Assembly (NCBI GenBank): GCA_024336345.1
Contig: JANFOG010000009.1
Location: 372,001-436,000, forward strand
Direction of reading: 5' to 3'
DNA: 64,000 bases
Source: Mariannaea sp. PMI_226
Lineage: Eukaryota; Ascomycota; Sordariomycetes; Hypocreales; Nectriaceae
This document shows positions 39,554-53,200 of the stretch, one piece after another. Numbering within the stretch: the stretch's first letter is position 1; each line of letters starts with the position of its first letter. The position numbers and the translations under genes are program-made. The notes beneath the pieces were generated by a model. That model was not told where the DNA came from. It was given only the letters and a program-made list of their open reading frames with translations, and did no database searches.

Positions 39554-41614
39554 CTAAAGCTTCGCCTGGTTCGCTTTTCTGGCCGCCCTTTCCCTATCTC
39601 TTAAAAGGCGCCTCAAAATCTTTCCGCTGGCGCTCTTTGGAATAATCTCTAAAAACTCGATTCCGCCCTTCAACCACTTATGCCTGGCTTTATGATCCTC
39701 TACATGTTTATGGATATCCTTGATCACATCTTCATCTGTCATCCCACTGGCCTGTCGTGCTTTCACCACAAATGCCTTTGGCAATTCACCGGCGCGATCA
39801 TCCGGAACTTGGATGACAGCGCAGTCGGACACATAAGGATGCGTCAATAGGTGAGCTTCAAGCTCAGCGGGTGCGACTTGATGACCCTGAAAGAAAATAC
39901 ATTGTTAGCATGATGCCAACGACCCAAACCAAACCCGAAGAGCTGCACACGAAGAAAAGTTTCCATACCTTGACCTTGATTAATTCCTTGATTCGATCAA
40001 TGATAAAAACGTGCTCATTCCCAGACGTCGGTGACTTTCTGATCAAGACTTCGTCTCCAGTACGTATCCAGCGCCCATCATCATGCCATACGAACGTCTC
40101 CGCATTCGCCTTCTCGTTGTCGAGATAGCCCAAGACCACCGCCGGGCTTTGAACGAGCAGCTCACCTGGCTTTTCGCACTCAACAATCTCATTGCCGTGT
40201 GGGTCAATTAACTTGGCCTTTGTATATGGGAGCAGAGATCCTACTGAGCCTGTCATGACATCGCTCTCACTCGTCGATGCAACGACGGTGGAAGTCTCGG
40301 TGAGGCCTGAACAAAAAAGAAGGTCTGTCAGCGACCAGCAATGTAAACTGGCATACAACAACGTTCTTCTTACCATAACCTTGGCCAAGCCGCCAGTTCG
40401 GGAATACTTTCAAGAGGTCAACTGCTGTTTCACGACCCAGCGGCGCTGCTCCAGTGTAGACAAATCGTATGCTACTCAGGTCATATTTTCGACACTCTTC
40501 TTGCCTGCTAAGTATTTGTATCAGAATGGGCGGCACAACACTGATCTGCTCAATCTTGAATCTCGCCACTGCAGATAGGAAGGATTTAAACTCGAATCGC
40601 GGCAGCACAACGATCTCATCCCCGCGGAATGTTCCTACGTGTGTCACGGCAACCAGGCCGTAAATGTGACTGAAAGGCAAGACACCAACCATGACCTGTG
40701 TTGCGAGGCCTTGTGCTTTTCGACCCACGGAGTCGTAGACCGTTTTCTGAAGGACGTTGGCGATGACATTTCTATGGGAGATCTTGACCGCTTTCTAGGT
40801 ATCAATCAGCAAACAACCCGGTGACAGCCACACTAATCACACACTCACAGGCAGTCCAGAGGTGCCACTAGAATAACACAGATAGGCGACCTGCCGGGCA
40901 CCTTGTCCTTGGGCCCAGTCCAGTGGCTTCAGCTTGGCTAGCGACTTGCCTTGCCCCACCAGGTCATCAATGGTCTTGAAAGACGGCGGCGACGCGATAT
41001 TAGGCATTGGAAGGATGAAGACATGATTACGTAGGATGCCGACGGCATCGGCAGCTTTCAGGGCAGCCTCCAACAACGGAACACAGGTGAAAAGAGCCTT
41101 GGCTCCAGATGATCGCAGCTGCTGCTCCAGCTCTCTGGCTGAGTATGCCGCACTGGCGGGGGTCACGATACCATTGAGTCGGTGGATAGCGTGAGTGAAG
41201 GGAATGTAGTCAATCTGGAAGCAAGAACATGAGTCAATCGTTGGAATGTGAGTGGCCTATGGCTCAATTTCACCAACCGTATTCAGAGAATAGAGCCCGA
41301 CGACTTTATCCCATTCTGTGCCCTCTCTAGGATCGAAATGAAGTTCCCGGCCAATCGCACGAGCAAGGAAATCTTCGCGATCAAGCACTTCGGCGGCTGT
41401 GTAGGTCTTGCCCGTGATGCCACACGTGTAGGGGTTACGAGAGTTGGCGATGGGAAATCGGCCGTACTTTTCTTGACTCATGAAATCCGCAATGGTAATC
41501 GAATCCGGGGGCTCTGCGTTTTCTAGTCAGCGGCGGGCCGTCTTGACTAGCCATCGCGACGAGCAACCTACCAATGGGCAACTGAGGAACCCATGTTGGT
41601 GATGTGAAAACCAT
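39554..41614 (-). CDS. Peroxisomal 4-coumarate/acyl-CoA ligase-like enzyme (ANL superfamily), second copy
   Basis: 581 residues in six exons: 41572-41614, 41278-41522, 40849-41214, 40374-40794, 39969-40306 and 39554-39886. All junctions are GT-AG and the phases fit exactly. The start ATG 41614 opens MVFTSPTWVPQLPI. Family motifs are CYSSGTSGLPKAVKISH (across intron 3), VLPFSHIYG, QGYGLTET (across intron 4) and [30 protein letters not shown] (across intron 5) and SASGKILRR follow. It ends in AKL, a PTS1-type tripeptide, so peroxisomal import is predicted as for its neighbour. The two ligases differ clearly in sequence, so they are not a recent duplication. They could supply related CoA esters for peroxisomal beta-oxidation or for a secondary metabolite. 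The substrate is unknown. Confidence 0.88.
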
Positions 41615-44289
41615 TGTGATTTCTCTACCCGCAAAAAGGACCAAACTTCAGGCGCTGGTGATGAATGAGGACGAGAAACTTTACGCGGAGCTGGGCCTTG
41701 GCGCATCCCGCATATCAACCTCTCTGTTTGTTGGGATCCCGACCCACGTTGATGCACCTCGGCTCAGCTGTCTAGCAACAAGCTAAATAAAGAGCTAGTG
41801 CATCGAACAGCCAGTAGCTGTCGACGTTTAGCTGTCAATTGGTTCAGTAGCGTATCTACTTTCTCGCTTCCCCGCACCACAAACCTGGAGCGACATGGCG
41901 GTAACCGGTGCTCGGCAGGCCGAAGACCGGCACATCAGGTCAATTGAGCTTGCAGCAACATCTATCGGCGACTCCAATGCTCTCAGTTGCATGGCCAAGA
42001 AAATGAGGGAAAGATCAGAAATGAAATTTGAATATTCTAGCATCTGGGTCCGTCGCTGGGTACCAAAAAAAAAATGAATGCGGCCTTTTTCCGGGATTCG
42101 GCAAACATCTTCGAGAGATCATCTCCATCTCTTGGGCAAGAAACGCTCAGCTCCGGAATGAGACGATGCTACCCCGGAATACTGCAATCTCAAGTTTGCC
42201 TAGCAAGGTATGCTCAATAGTTAATTACCTAACGCGCCCTGCCCCGAGAGGTAGCTTTTGATGTGTAACCATTACATTTCTAGAGTCTTCTAATCAGTTG
42301 TTTTCACGTTTGCAGTTATGCGCCCAAGGGACTTAAACAGTGACTGAACAAGCTTCCCTTGAAGACATGAGGTCTAAACAAATTATCGCTCATTAGCACC
42401 TCGTGAAGCTGACGACTCCCCTCGTGACGCCCACTCGAAATTTTGGTACCGAGACCAGCTTCGTTGACTCACAGGTGAAGCACATTACTGTCGTATAGCC
42501 CGTGGACATCCACCAGGCCGATCATCCTTTTCTGATGCTGAGTGTACCTCTGGTACCACTGCCGCTCGAGCGTGATATCACTGGACAGATATTGATTGCT
42601 ACCCAGAGGTTCCATCCATTGATAAAAGCTTGAACAGCCTATACATAGTATAAAGCTTGATTTTCACCAGCCAGTTCGTGTATATAATCTCAAAATTGCA
42701 TCAATTTGCTGTAACGAGGCTTTATGATATTCCTATCCAGACGTACCTTCCAAGCCCGAAGTCCGAAATGGTGCCATCTAAAAGGATTCCCTTGATACGC
42801 GTTCATAACCTTTGAAGTTGAGGGATGAAACATCAATAATTGAGGCAACAAAGAAAGGCGACTGGCCCGGAATCTGGGGGTGGGATGAGAATAACTTGAT
42901 CATCGTACAGCAAATCTAATTATAGCTTGACCGCCAGAGCCAGGGTGACACATTCTTGTCAAAATATTAGCTGCAGCTGTCTGATCACCTCATCTCTAAA
43001 TACCTGCATTCATCCGCACTGATATGAGACAATAGCACGGGATGCAAACTTGTAGGGACGTCTTTGAAATCGACAGCGGGGCTGGATGTATCTTGGTTCC
43101 CACTATCGGTAAATCGCTTCAGATTTGGAAGCATTCGTATGAACTTCATCACTCAACCAGTTTCAATCTTCGATTTATCGTTTGCTACCAATTACTGACA
43201 GCAGTCCGAGGTAAGTGTCAGCGGTCTAATGCTAGCAACACGCACACTCGAGTCGTGGATTATGTCCATGATAGACGATCGCACCCGTCCCTCATACCTT
43301 TTTGCCCTTCTAGCTGGGATAGGCTTCCTTGGTTTGATTTCTCCATCCCGATATAGTCGGCTCTACATAACTTCCAATTTTGTTTGTACTTGGGTGAGTC
43401 GCATTGAATCGGAAGTGAACAGCGACTAAATGCCGGGGTATGAACCGGCGTCGGTAGTTGAATTAGTTTCTAAGATCGGCATCTTCACCTTCCATTGAAC
43501 CGTGCGTAGATGTAGATATGTTGGTTCGCAGTCGTCGTTGATAGACGAGGAACGAGGGTTGGGATCTGGAGGAATGCAATCCATGTCGTGTGTGCTTTTT
43601 TTCTGGGTGCCTTTTGGGATCGTAATTCGGGAAATAAAAATCCAAATGCTGTTTTTGGCGACATGTATTACCAGGGTACACAAGCAGTCCTATTGGCGTG
43701 GTATCGCGTTTAAGCCCATGTTATTGTTTGACGGCATCATTTTATTCAAGGGTTTGTAGACATGAAACCATCCTACTTTGCTACTACCAAAGAATTACAG
43801 ACTCAGCCGATGACTTCCATTTAATAAATTAATTCATGGTCAATCTTCCATATACGAAGGTCATATGACCCCCATAACTTATATGAGAAATGCGCACACA
43901 GAATCTTGAGACGTTGACCAGAAGATCTCCATTCTCCGCCACCCTATACTATCTATAGCTTGAGAGCTTCACCAAAGTCACTGCAACAACTCTGCATGGC
44001 AAACTGACAAAGTGTTTTAGATAGTCTATCAATGTAATTGAGAGATTTAATATGCTCGAATACAATAAAATTTGACATGAATTAATCTATTCATCTGATG
44101 CGGTGGTTCACATGATCATAACGTCGTTTGGCCCAACTCCTACAGTACGTGCCACCAAAAAAAAAAAGACATAACACCCTAAAAAAAGCCACAATAACCT
44201 CGGCGTATTCTCACCAATGTCCAGTTCGCTTTCTCCACCAAAATCAATGCGCCTAGCTTCGGGATCATTCGACACGGGACAATGCTGGA
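41615..44289. other. 2.7-kb spacer without a recognisable gene
   Basis: Long spacer between the 5' end of the second ligase and the 3' end of thioredoxin. Several short ORFs occur, but none has a domain, good start context or consistent splicing. No tRNA or repeat structure recognised. Confidence 0.4.
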
Positions 44290-44658
44290 TCACAGCGCAG
44301 CTTCGACTCGCTTCTTGGCCAGACCCCCAACTTTTTCGGCTGCGGCTACGAGAGCGTTGCGATCAGCGCCCTGAATCATGGCCTGGCCATTGACTGCCAC
44401 CTGGTTGCCCTCCTTGAAGAAGAGGAATGTTGGCATAGCAGTGATGCGGTATTTCTGTGCAATGTCCTGGTTGTGATCAACGTTGACCTTGGCGAACTGG
44501 AGGAATTCGGGAACGCTGTGCTTGGTAGCTAATTGCTCGTAGACTGGCTTGATGGCTTTGCAAGGTGGGCACCAATCGGCGTAGAAGTCGATGGCTGCGT
44601 AGGTGTTTGAGCTGAGGAAGGCCTCGAGTTCCTGGGATGAAGTAATTTCCTTGACCAT
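44290..44658 (-). CDS. Thioredoxin
   Basis: 122-residue single-exon protein, a disulfide reductase of the cytosol that passes electrons from thioredoxin reductase to targets such as peroxiredoxins and PAPS reductase. The active site is WCPPCK (Cys30, Cys33), with Pro-Pro in place of the classic Gly-Pro. The cis-Pro is Pro76 in TAMPTFLFF, and the AIDFYADW strand precedes the active site. No signal peptide or transit peptide is visible. The C-terminal 20 residues (VAAAEKVGGLAKKRVEAAL) extend a little beyond a minimal thioredoxin. The WCPPC motif changes the redox potential relative to WCGPC and occurs in a subset of fungal thioredoxins. The family is certain. Confidence 0.93.
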   Translation of the reverse strand: MVKEITSSQELEAFLSSNTYAAIDFYADWCPPCKAIKPVYEQLATKHSVPEFLQFAKVNVDHNQDIAQKYRITAMPTFLFFKEGNQVAVNGQAMIQGADRNALVAAAEKVGGLAKKRVEAAL

Positions 44659-47600
44659 TTTGTCTGGTGATTGGCGATGTATGTGTTTGATCCGAAGTTG
44701 AGAATTCGGCCGAGATGAGGAGTGTTGGTTGCGTTGTAACAGGGATTATGAGCTCAGACGTGCGGAGGTTTTTTTTTTTTTGTGTTCGGTCCTTATGGTT
44801 CCCTTGTCTTTAAGTTGGCCTCTTTTTTTTAGTTATCTGCTGGTCTTAAGACGCTGGGAATGAGTATGCGCGCTGATTCTATTGAAGTGTGAGGAAAAAC
44901 AAAATCTGGAAGAAATACTGGCTGCGATGCGACACATTTAACTGCCAAAAAAAAGGTACAGACTTGGGCTGTCTTACAAAGCTATTACGCCCTCTTTGGA
45001 ATTATGGCGAAGGGTGATGGAATCATTTGCTTGACAAATGTCAAGTCAGGTGACCCTGGGCTATTCACGCCGGTTCAGGGCAAAGGTTGACAGGCAGGGA
45101 CAGTAACACAGGGACCAGGGCCACGAAAAAATGGGCGTGCAGGGCACCCCAGCCACAAGCATGGGTGTGGCTGAGTTTAATGCCAAATAAGTTACGTCAG
45201 TTTGACAGTAGTTTTCTCTGCGGGGGGCTACTTCCGGATTGGGGGCTGAGGATGAGATTTGTGATCAAAACAACATTGGAGGGTGGGATGGTGGTGAGAT
45301 GTGGCGGGATGACGAAGCTGAGGAATCATGTGTGTGGGTTTTTGCTTCTAGAAGGATAATAAGGATAATCTCATTACTTAGTCACCATGCTTTGTCTGGT
45401 AATTGGAAAGTTCCCGAGCGATCACTGCAAGCACAGCACGTAAGTGTACGTGTATTGGACAGAATGCCGTGTCCTGACTTTGGCTTAGGTCTACATACTA
45501 ATTATGCAATACGGCGCACTTGTTTTAGGTACCTGCTGTGTAGGGGCGAAATTGTGATGATCAGTTGATCATTCTTCCCAAAAGGGGCTTTCCAAGCAAA
45601 TAACTCGGTGCCCCTTTAAGATATGGCTGAAAGTCATGCTTACCTGGATAGCCACGTTCAACAACTGTCGACTCTTTGCTTCACTCAGCTTCATTCCGGT
45701 CGAGGGTCATTTTTAGGGCCTCCTTGTCGGCTCTCTGGTCTTCTCTGGATAAATACCTAGCTGGACCAGCCTGACTCCCCACTGAAACCTCCAAGACGGC
45801 CATCGAGCTTGCTTGTCCGTTGGCTCAAGACCAAAGAGCGAAAGCACCAAAACGGATATCGGTCACATTGCTCGATGAGACCAAAAGTCCTTTGACGAAA
45901 GGTCCTTGGCTCTCACTTGGACCAAGTCCTTGCTGTGATACTCCATTTGCCAATGCCACAGTACTGTAGATTTTTAGTGCGCGGGAAAAACAAAACCAGG
46001 AAAAAACAAAAACGCAGCCTATTTTACCTCCCTGGTGAGCTATCGTTCGCGAACCCCAGAATCCACACAGTTTTTGGTGGGCTCCAGCAAAGAATGATCT
46101 GCACTTATTAGGCGGCTCCAGTCATGAAATTCGTGACCTTACTGTCCTTGGATTTGGTGATACCACGCTTTAATAGTTTATTGCACACCGCGGAAAAGAT
46201 AACTCGAAACAGGAAAAAAAAAGGCACCGTCTCCCGCGCTTGAGGCGACTAATCTGCTGGGCAGGATTGCTGACGATTGTCGAGCATTCTCCTTTTATTT
46301 TTTATTTTCATTTTTTTTTAGTATGAGCTCTTTTGAAGACGCTCCAAACCTCCACTCTCATCTCCAATATGCTCTGATGAAGAAGACCACGAGCTTTAAT
46401 CTCATAATGGAGCATCGTGTCTAGCCAAGGACGATGCCCCGTCTGCGGTGCCCACCGGATCAGCCTCCCAACACCCGTATTGCTCCATCTCGCCCCATCG
46501 AACCACAAATTATACCTTTTGCTGCTTTGAAAGCGCGAGCTGGGGATGGCTCCATCTCTTATCAGTTGTTCTGTTTACATAGTATTATTCCGTCACGTGT
46601 ACCGGTTGAATCAAGGACCTGGGCCTGGGTATGAAAGCTGAAAATTGGGTTCCAAGGTTGATCAAGCTACGAGGGACTGCGAGCCGCCCGCGCGGAACAC
46701 GCTTCCATTCGTTTGACGGCTCAACCGTTGCGTCCCTGCAGCCGTTTTTCCACCGGCCGAAACCTTGAGCCCTGGCCATGGCAAACATGAGAACGAAAGA
46801 CAGTCTAGAATTTTTTTCACCTCGTGGGAGCAAGGGACAAGCTGTAGGGGTTGCATGCAATTTTGCAGGGCCGCCCGGTTCCTGTTGTGCTCATGCGTTC
46901 AAGGGGAAGCAGGGGGGGCCGCTGTGTGCGGAATGCCAATCATGGATGGGATTTTCCAAACGAGCTGAGACGGGTGCCTGAATCTAAGACCGATGGAAGA
47001 AAATCGAGTTCGGTCTATCAACCGCCACCAGAAAAAAAAAGCAAATTTCGTTATCGCGGATCATAGAAGTGTGCCCCGAAACCCGGGATTCCTCCTCCCC
47101 TCCAGGGACAAAGTTGGTATCCACCAAGATAAAATAGCTCCGTCATTATAATATTACATTGAGGAATACTCCGGAGAGGGAGGTGAGAAACAAAGATATG
47201 GAGACCAGGAGAAAGAGTACACATCTCCGTCCCCATGCCAGTCGATTTCTTGCAAAAAAAAAAGAAACTCTTGGCGAATTTAGTCTATGCACAAGGGGCG
47301 GAAAGGGGCACGGAATCATGCAGAGGCCTCTTTTGTGAACTACAGTAGGAGTCTTGGATGAATATCCCCCTGTCCGTAGCGCGGTAGCCTCAGAAAGAGG
47401 ACGCCATCAATACACACGCGATCCGTCTCTCCCGCTATCTTTTTCGGCCGCACGATTAATTGCTTCATACCAGTCGAGAACGGTGCAGGCGGCGCGCCAC
47501 AAGAACATGTTGGTGTCGCGGTATTCATACTTCCGGCCAATCACGGAGCCTGGCTTGTCACGGCCCATGAACGCCCCAGGCTTGTGGCTAACCGATGGAA

Positions 47601-48712
47601 GCTCCTGGTCGAAATGGCTGCTCAGCCTGTCTGCCAGGCCTGTCAGACAAAAAATATTATCCGAGTCCAGCCGTTCTGTCACGGTACGTGATCCGATCGA
47701 GCAACCCCAGGCCATGGAAGTACTACATAGCACGTACGTCCTGCAATGGTACGATGCATATATATATTCTGGTTAGAGAAATCAACCATCAAAAAGGTTA
47801 TCGTCAGAGCCCACGTACTACGCAATTGATCACTTCCCTTATCCCCGCTGGGCCGTGATCCCCCAGTTTTCCCCTTGCTATATCCGCCTAATGCCCCCTC
47901 TTTGGTTCGCCACCGTGGAGAATTCGCCCAGACGACGCGCCTCTGCATCTAGAAGGAAGAGGCACATACACACACAGTACGCCGTACTTCTATAGTGTTA
48001 TAATATGTAATCTGTACGTACATATCGAACGGAAATGGAGCCTGCAGATCCTTGTTCAGGTAACTGACTCGACATCCATGTCACCGTGAGCTGACTCGAG
48101 CGAGGATCCATGCACCAATCCCGTTCAGGTTGCCTCAGCTAAAAGTTGGCGATCCACACACACACACCCCTGTCACTATTCCCTTTCGATGCGTTGCTTG
48201 ACAATGAGGTTGTTTCGATGTGTGGTACAGACCTGATCGGTTCCTCAGAGAGGAAGGACCTTGCGGGACTTGCAATGTATTTTACTAACGTAGTTGACTG
48301 ACCGTTGGCATGCCCCTGAGTACCCTGCTCGCATTTAGCTGAACCAAACTGAAGCCAACCAATGATGCATGGTACCCGAACCGAGAGCGTTTTCGAGTCT
48401 CTCTCTTTGTGTGTCGATCGAAGCCAGATAAAAGTAGTGTGGCCATCCCACTTCACCCCTGCGTCGTCCGTTGTCGTTTCTTTTCTTTCGACAATCCATT
48501 GGCTTGGCCTGAAGCCCGTTGCACACTCATAGCATCGTGCAGATGCCATGAGCGCCTCCCCCGCTCAGCTTCGCCTCGATTAAGACGTCAAGTTTCAACA
48601 CGATTTGACTTGATGGTCGACAGCCCAAATCGTCGAACGAAAAGGAACGACCTACGGCTTGAACAGTCGACCATTCGAACATCAACCATACGTACATACA
48701 CCAACCGCGACC
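44659..48712. other. 4-kb gene-poor region
   Basis: No ORF resembles a known protein. Contents seen: poly-T and poly-A tracts (for example 44771-44780, 46292-46320 T/A-rich), an inverted repeat AAAGGGGC/GCCCCTTT at 45581-45588 and 45610-45617, CA-rich microsatellite-like stretches near 47970 and 48157-48168, and CT-rich DNA near the end. It could hold a long leader or a non-coding RNA for the next gene. Confidence 0.4.
45581..45617. repeat. Inverted repeat (8-bp arms)
   Basis: AAAGGGGC at 45581 and GCCCCTTT at 45610 with a 21-nt loop. It lies just after a TGATCA-GT-TGATCA direct repeat of a palindrome. Function unknown; it may be chance. Confidence 0.3.
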
Positions 48713-50281
48713 ATGTCGGCCTTTATTGTAGAGATATGGACCTGGTATGCGATAACATGGCTTATCGTCATCGCCAGAATGTACGCACGCTTGCCCTTCG
48801 TTCCATGTCGCAGGTTTCCCGGCGGGATTAGTTACTTACATGGCCCTCGTTTTTAGAACATCAAGAAGACTCCTTCTTGGAGCCTTTGTCAAGTTGCAGG
48901 TTGAAGACTACCTCATGTTTTTTGCCATGGTCCGTAAACCGAAATCTGAATTGGCTTGCCCCTCACAGTTGAACATAACCTGACTTTTTTTCTTTTTTTT
49001 CTTTTTTGGGCAGATAACCGACACGATTTTAATGGTTGGCATGGGCATCATTTCAAGAACCAGCAGCAATCTCATCGACCCTAACGACAAGACGGCACTC
49101 ACACCTGATGATATTCGACACAGGATATACGGTTCAAAATGGGTTCTCGTAGTCGAGCAGATGCAATGCATCACCATCTGGACCATCAAATTTTGCCTGC
49201 TTATCATGTACAACCGCTTAACGTTAGTTGACACTTATCCCCATCCTTATACTACCAAATCGGTACATGCGAGGAATAGACTACTAACATTGGCACAGGA
49301 TGAGTTTGAAGCAGAACCTTGCCGTAAAAATTGTCGCTGGATATGCCGTCTTTGGTTTCGTCCTGATGGAGATTTTGTACTTGGGAGTCTGGTGCCGCCC
49401 GTTTAACCAGTACTGGGCTGTGCCACCCAACAGTGGTATGTGATGGCAACCCCTCAGCTTTGTTTATGACTTGGCGAGCGAAGCTGACATGGAAACTGTT
49501 TAGCCCAATGTTCTGCTGCTACCCACCATCTTATCACCAACGCCGTCCTCAACATCTCGTCTGATTTAATGATTATCGCCATCCCGATGCCAATTTTCCT
49601 CAAGTCTCAGCTACCTGTCAAGAGAAAAGTGGTTCTTTGCGGTGTCTTCGCCCTGGGATGCTTTACGGTACGTCCTGGACAGATTCCTCTAGCTAAGACC
49701 ATAAACTCGGTCACCACCATTGACGTTTGGGGAGAACGTCCAAGCCCTGGCACGACACTAACATGCCACTTTTACAGATACTTTCCGCTATTCTGAACAA
49801 GTACTACAGCTTCAACGACCCCTTCGGCAGCGACTGGACCTTTTGGTACGTCCGAGAGTCGTCGACTGCTCTCATCACCGCCAACCTGCCTTACATCTGG
49901 ACGCTTCTGCGCCGCATCTTCAACCTGAAGTCCTTTGCTGGCTACTCGCACAAACACTCAGGCAACCCAAATTCCACCAACTTTCGATCCGACTTCAGTC
50001 GAAACCCTCGATCAGCTGTCCGAGCGGGCGACACCACTATCCATCGCCTCGACAGCGAGGAGCAAATCAACACCACCTATAACATGCCTCTTAAAATCTA
50101 CCAACGCCATGAAGTCGAGATCCGCACTGAGGACGCAGATCCTGAAGACCGACGAGCGCCACCAGGCGCCATCCCCCGCGAGTTGGGATCGAACCTGTCG
50201 AAGGACTCCAGCTCACGCGACGATGAAACGGGCTCAGAACGCTCAGCAGCCGGCGTGGTCAAGGTTTTCCATGGAGTTTAG
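48713..50281 (+). CDS. Fungal rhodopsin-like (PTH11-related) seven-helix membrane protein
   Basis: About 384 residues in six exons: 48713-48780, 48857-48929, 49014-49222, 49299-49435, 49504-49667 and 49778-50281. All junctions are GT-AG with continuous phase. Hydrophobic helices include IVEIWTWYAITWLIVIA, VLVVEQMQCITIWTIKFCLL, AVKIVAGYAVFGFVLMEILY and LNISSDLMIIAIPMPIFL. The signatures WCRPFNQYWAVPP and C-x-A-x-x-H-x-x-x-N-x-x-x-x-x-x-SD belong to the 'rhodopsin domain' integral membrane family that includes many PTH11-like proteins. The C-terminal 120 residues are a hydrophilic cytoplasmic tail rich in Ser, Asp and Arg. No CFEM domain is seen. Such proteins are thought to sense surfaces or small molecules; the ligand is unknown here. 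Preceded by more than 4 kb without a gene. Confidence 0.85.
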
Positions 50282-53200
50282 CTGGCCTGCTCGGCAGCTG
50301 ACAACTGGATGCTACCATAGAAATTTCATTTTTGTGACATATTTGTTATTTTTTTTTTCTCCTTCCGGACGATAGAATGTGGGCAGTAATGACTTGTATA
50401 ATACCCTCCCATATACATGGGATTGTAATGTTTTTGGTAGCTTAGGATAGCAAAGCAAATAGAGAACCAAAAGCTTCGCCGGCAATATTTGCACACGATT
50501 CAAGGATCGATGAATAACCAGCGGGCAATTCTCAAGCTTGACTAGTGATGGATCAAAAGAACCAGGGGTTTCCAGAATTTCGGTCTAAGCTGCATACCAT
50601 CTCCTTGGCGATTCGATTCTTCCACCATGCGCGATTCGTTTATTCCCTTCGCACCGTTGACTCCTTTCTAGCCCGCATTGATCTAATATTTGGAGACTAC
50701 TGAGCGCCACACACTCTCACACTATGGTAGTTGGTTTTCCATCGATGTCTCGCAATCCTTCGTACGCTAGTTCTCCTCAGTCAGCGCGAAGTCTGAACCC
50801 CTGCAGCGCCTCCAAATGCCGACACCCGCCCTCGTGGTAGCGTGGCGTGGCACTGCATATGTTCATCGGCAAGGGCGCGCAAGTCGGAAATATACCGAAA
50901 TACATGAATCAATGGTTACCACGGTACGGCGGTTATACATCGTTCCATCGCAAGGATTGAATGATTGACAATTTCGTCCTTTTCGCAGCTTGCGATGGAA
51001 CTGTATGGCAGCACCCGCGGGGGTGATATTTATCCCTGGTGAAGTTGCATGCATGCAGGGCTCAGGAGAAATAAGTGGTGGCATGATGATAACTGATTAT
51101 GCATTACTATGAGTTCCTCCAGTAATAATGATCCACTGATAAGCTAGCAGGGCACGCTATCAACGCCATGATCGGAGACCCGGGCCATACTACCAAATTG
51201 GACTTTCATTCATATTAGATGGTTACGGCCCAGGACTTGGCATTTTGGGTAGACAAGTCAGACCCAGGAGTCTGGTACCTGGAGGATTTACAGGGAAGCA
51301 AAAGCAAACCGCCCACGTGGGTCGGTCATAGAGCTAAGTAGATCGAACGTGTTGAGATGCAAATGAGAAAGGCCACCGGGGTACCCCGGAGAAAAGGGGG
51401 CTTGTTGAGGAGTTCCCTGTGACGATATGCGTAGCTAATGGCGAATTTTGGACTGTCACCTACAGGGCAAAGAAAACAGTTGATTGCATATGGACGTTAG
51501 TAATCTAATTCAGAGTACATTCAATTTTATCCCCGTATTTGTCATCTATACTAACAGTGGCCATCCTCCCATCTTATGACGTCTCCAAGCAATCACAGTT
51601 GACGTAGGATTTAAAACAATCACCTCCATATTATGCAGCCCTCTTCTTCTCTTAAAAATAGACCAGAGCTTTATCAGCTCTTAATCGCAATGCAAATCTC
51701 TCAGCTCAAGGACTGTTTCATTGATAGACACGACTCCAATGACTTTTACTCAGGATTCGCATCCAAACAATGTTACCCTCATGTCTGGTTCAAAGCCCAA
51801 ATTGAGTCACTGGAATGTTACAATGTTAAACACGGACAACCAGTTATATGAGCCCCTACGGATAATGGAACACTCCCGTAGCATATAGAGGATAACAGCA
51901 GGGAGACCTGTAAACGCACTATGGATACATTATCTAATTCTTTAGAGCTACCATCTCGAATACTATCTTTATTACGGCCTGGCTTGATGTATGAAAGCGC
52001 TATTCATATTCATCGAGTTTAGGGCTTACCTATGCAATCCCCACCGCACCTTCTTCAGGAACATATTTGAATAGCTCTGCAAGTAGGATAATGATATCTA
52101 GAAACATTAGTTAGTGTTATGAGAAAAGACTATACTCCACATCGTCGCCTAGATATACTCCAAGTAACTGTTTTTGCTTAAGAATTTGTTAGTTTGATGA
52201 GAAAAGAAACCCGTTAACTTGGTTTGCATGAACAAAATTTGAGCTTTCCAATCTTCGTCACCAGTGTATCTGAAAAATATACCAGCTTATATGTCAGTTG
52301 CCTCACTTTCAATCCATATTAATCAGGCTCGCCGTAAAGAGATACCGAGAGTTGTTTTCTAAGTGCCGCATGATAGTTTGGCCGGAATCTATACTTAGGT
52401 GTCATGACAGTCTCATGTATTTGTGAAATTCCTTTAGTTGTCTGATCAGAATTAGACGATGCCAAACCACCGCGCAAATTTGATTACGACATGAAGAATA
52501 TACTTGTGTCTAATTGAAAGAGCAGCATATTGATATAATCGAGGGGACTGTTTGAGGTATTTCTTGTATTATGTCAATCTTCACCCAATCATCCTCTCGT
52601 GGCTGGCCCTAGACAATAACATAAACTATTGTGTCTCGGTAATGAATATATTCCGAATTGCGGTTACTATTCTTCTTTTCCATTATAGAGGCTTGGTGGA
52701 CCGTTGAATGAGCAATGTTAGTGCCGGACAGGAACCTCCAGAGCCTTCGCCTGACATGAGCACGCCTGTATCTACGGACATTGAATTGGAGCTCAGGGGC
52801 AAAGAATTTTGTGAAGAATGCTTGAAATTTAACAGCAATTATTAAAGGTCTCAAGTCTGCCTGTAATCTGTTTACAATTGTTTAAATCTCCTTTAAAGAA
52901 TTAAGGGCTGTAGGCAGAGGAAGCTCGGTCCTGAGAACTTCCCCACTCAAATGATCTGGGAGGGCAGGATACTGGTGCTTGATGCCTGAATATTTAGATT
53001 CATAATCAAACAATCACTATATAGCACTTCTCTCCTTCTAGGTCTAGTTTCTCATCGCTTGGCATGCTTTCCAAAAGTCTCATGATTCACGATGATCCCG
53101 CCTTCCATTTAAACTATTCATTTTATAGATTCCCAATGTATGAAATTTAGAGTGTAAAACATACTCGACTTACCGTCGTAAAATCTCATAATATTTCATG

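Noticed and set aside
43042..43429. Short ORFs with a hydrophobic stretch between the ligase and thioredoxin genes
   Set aside because: No conserved motif, and neighbouring frames are equally open. Likely chance.
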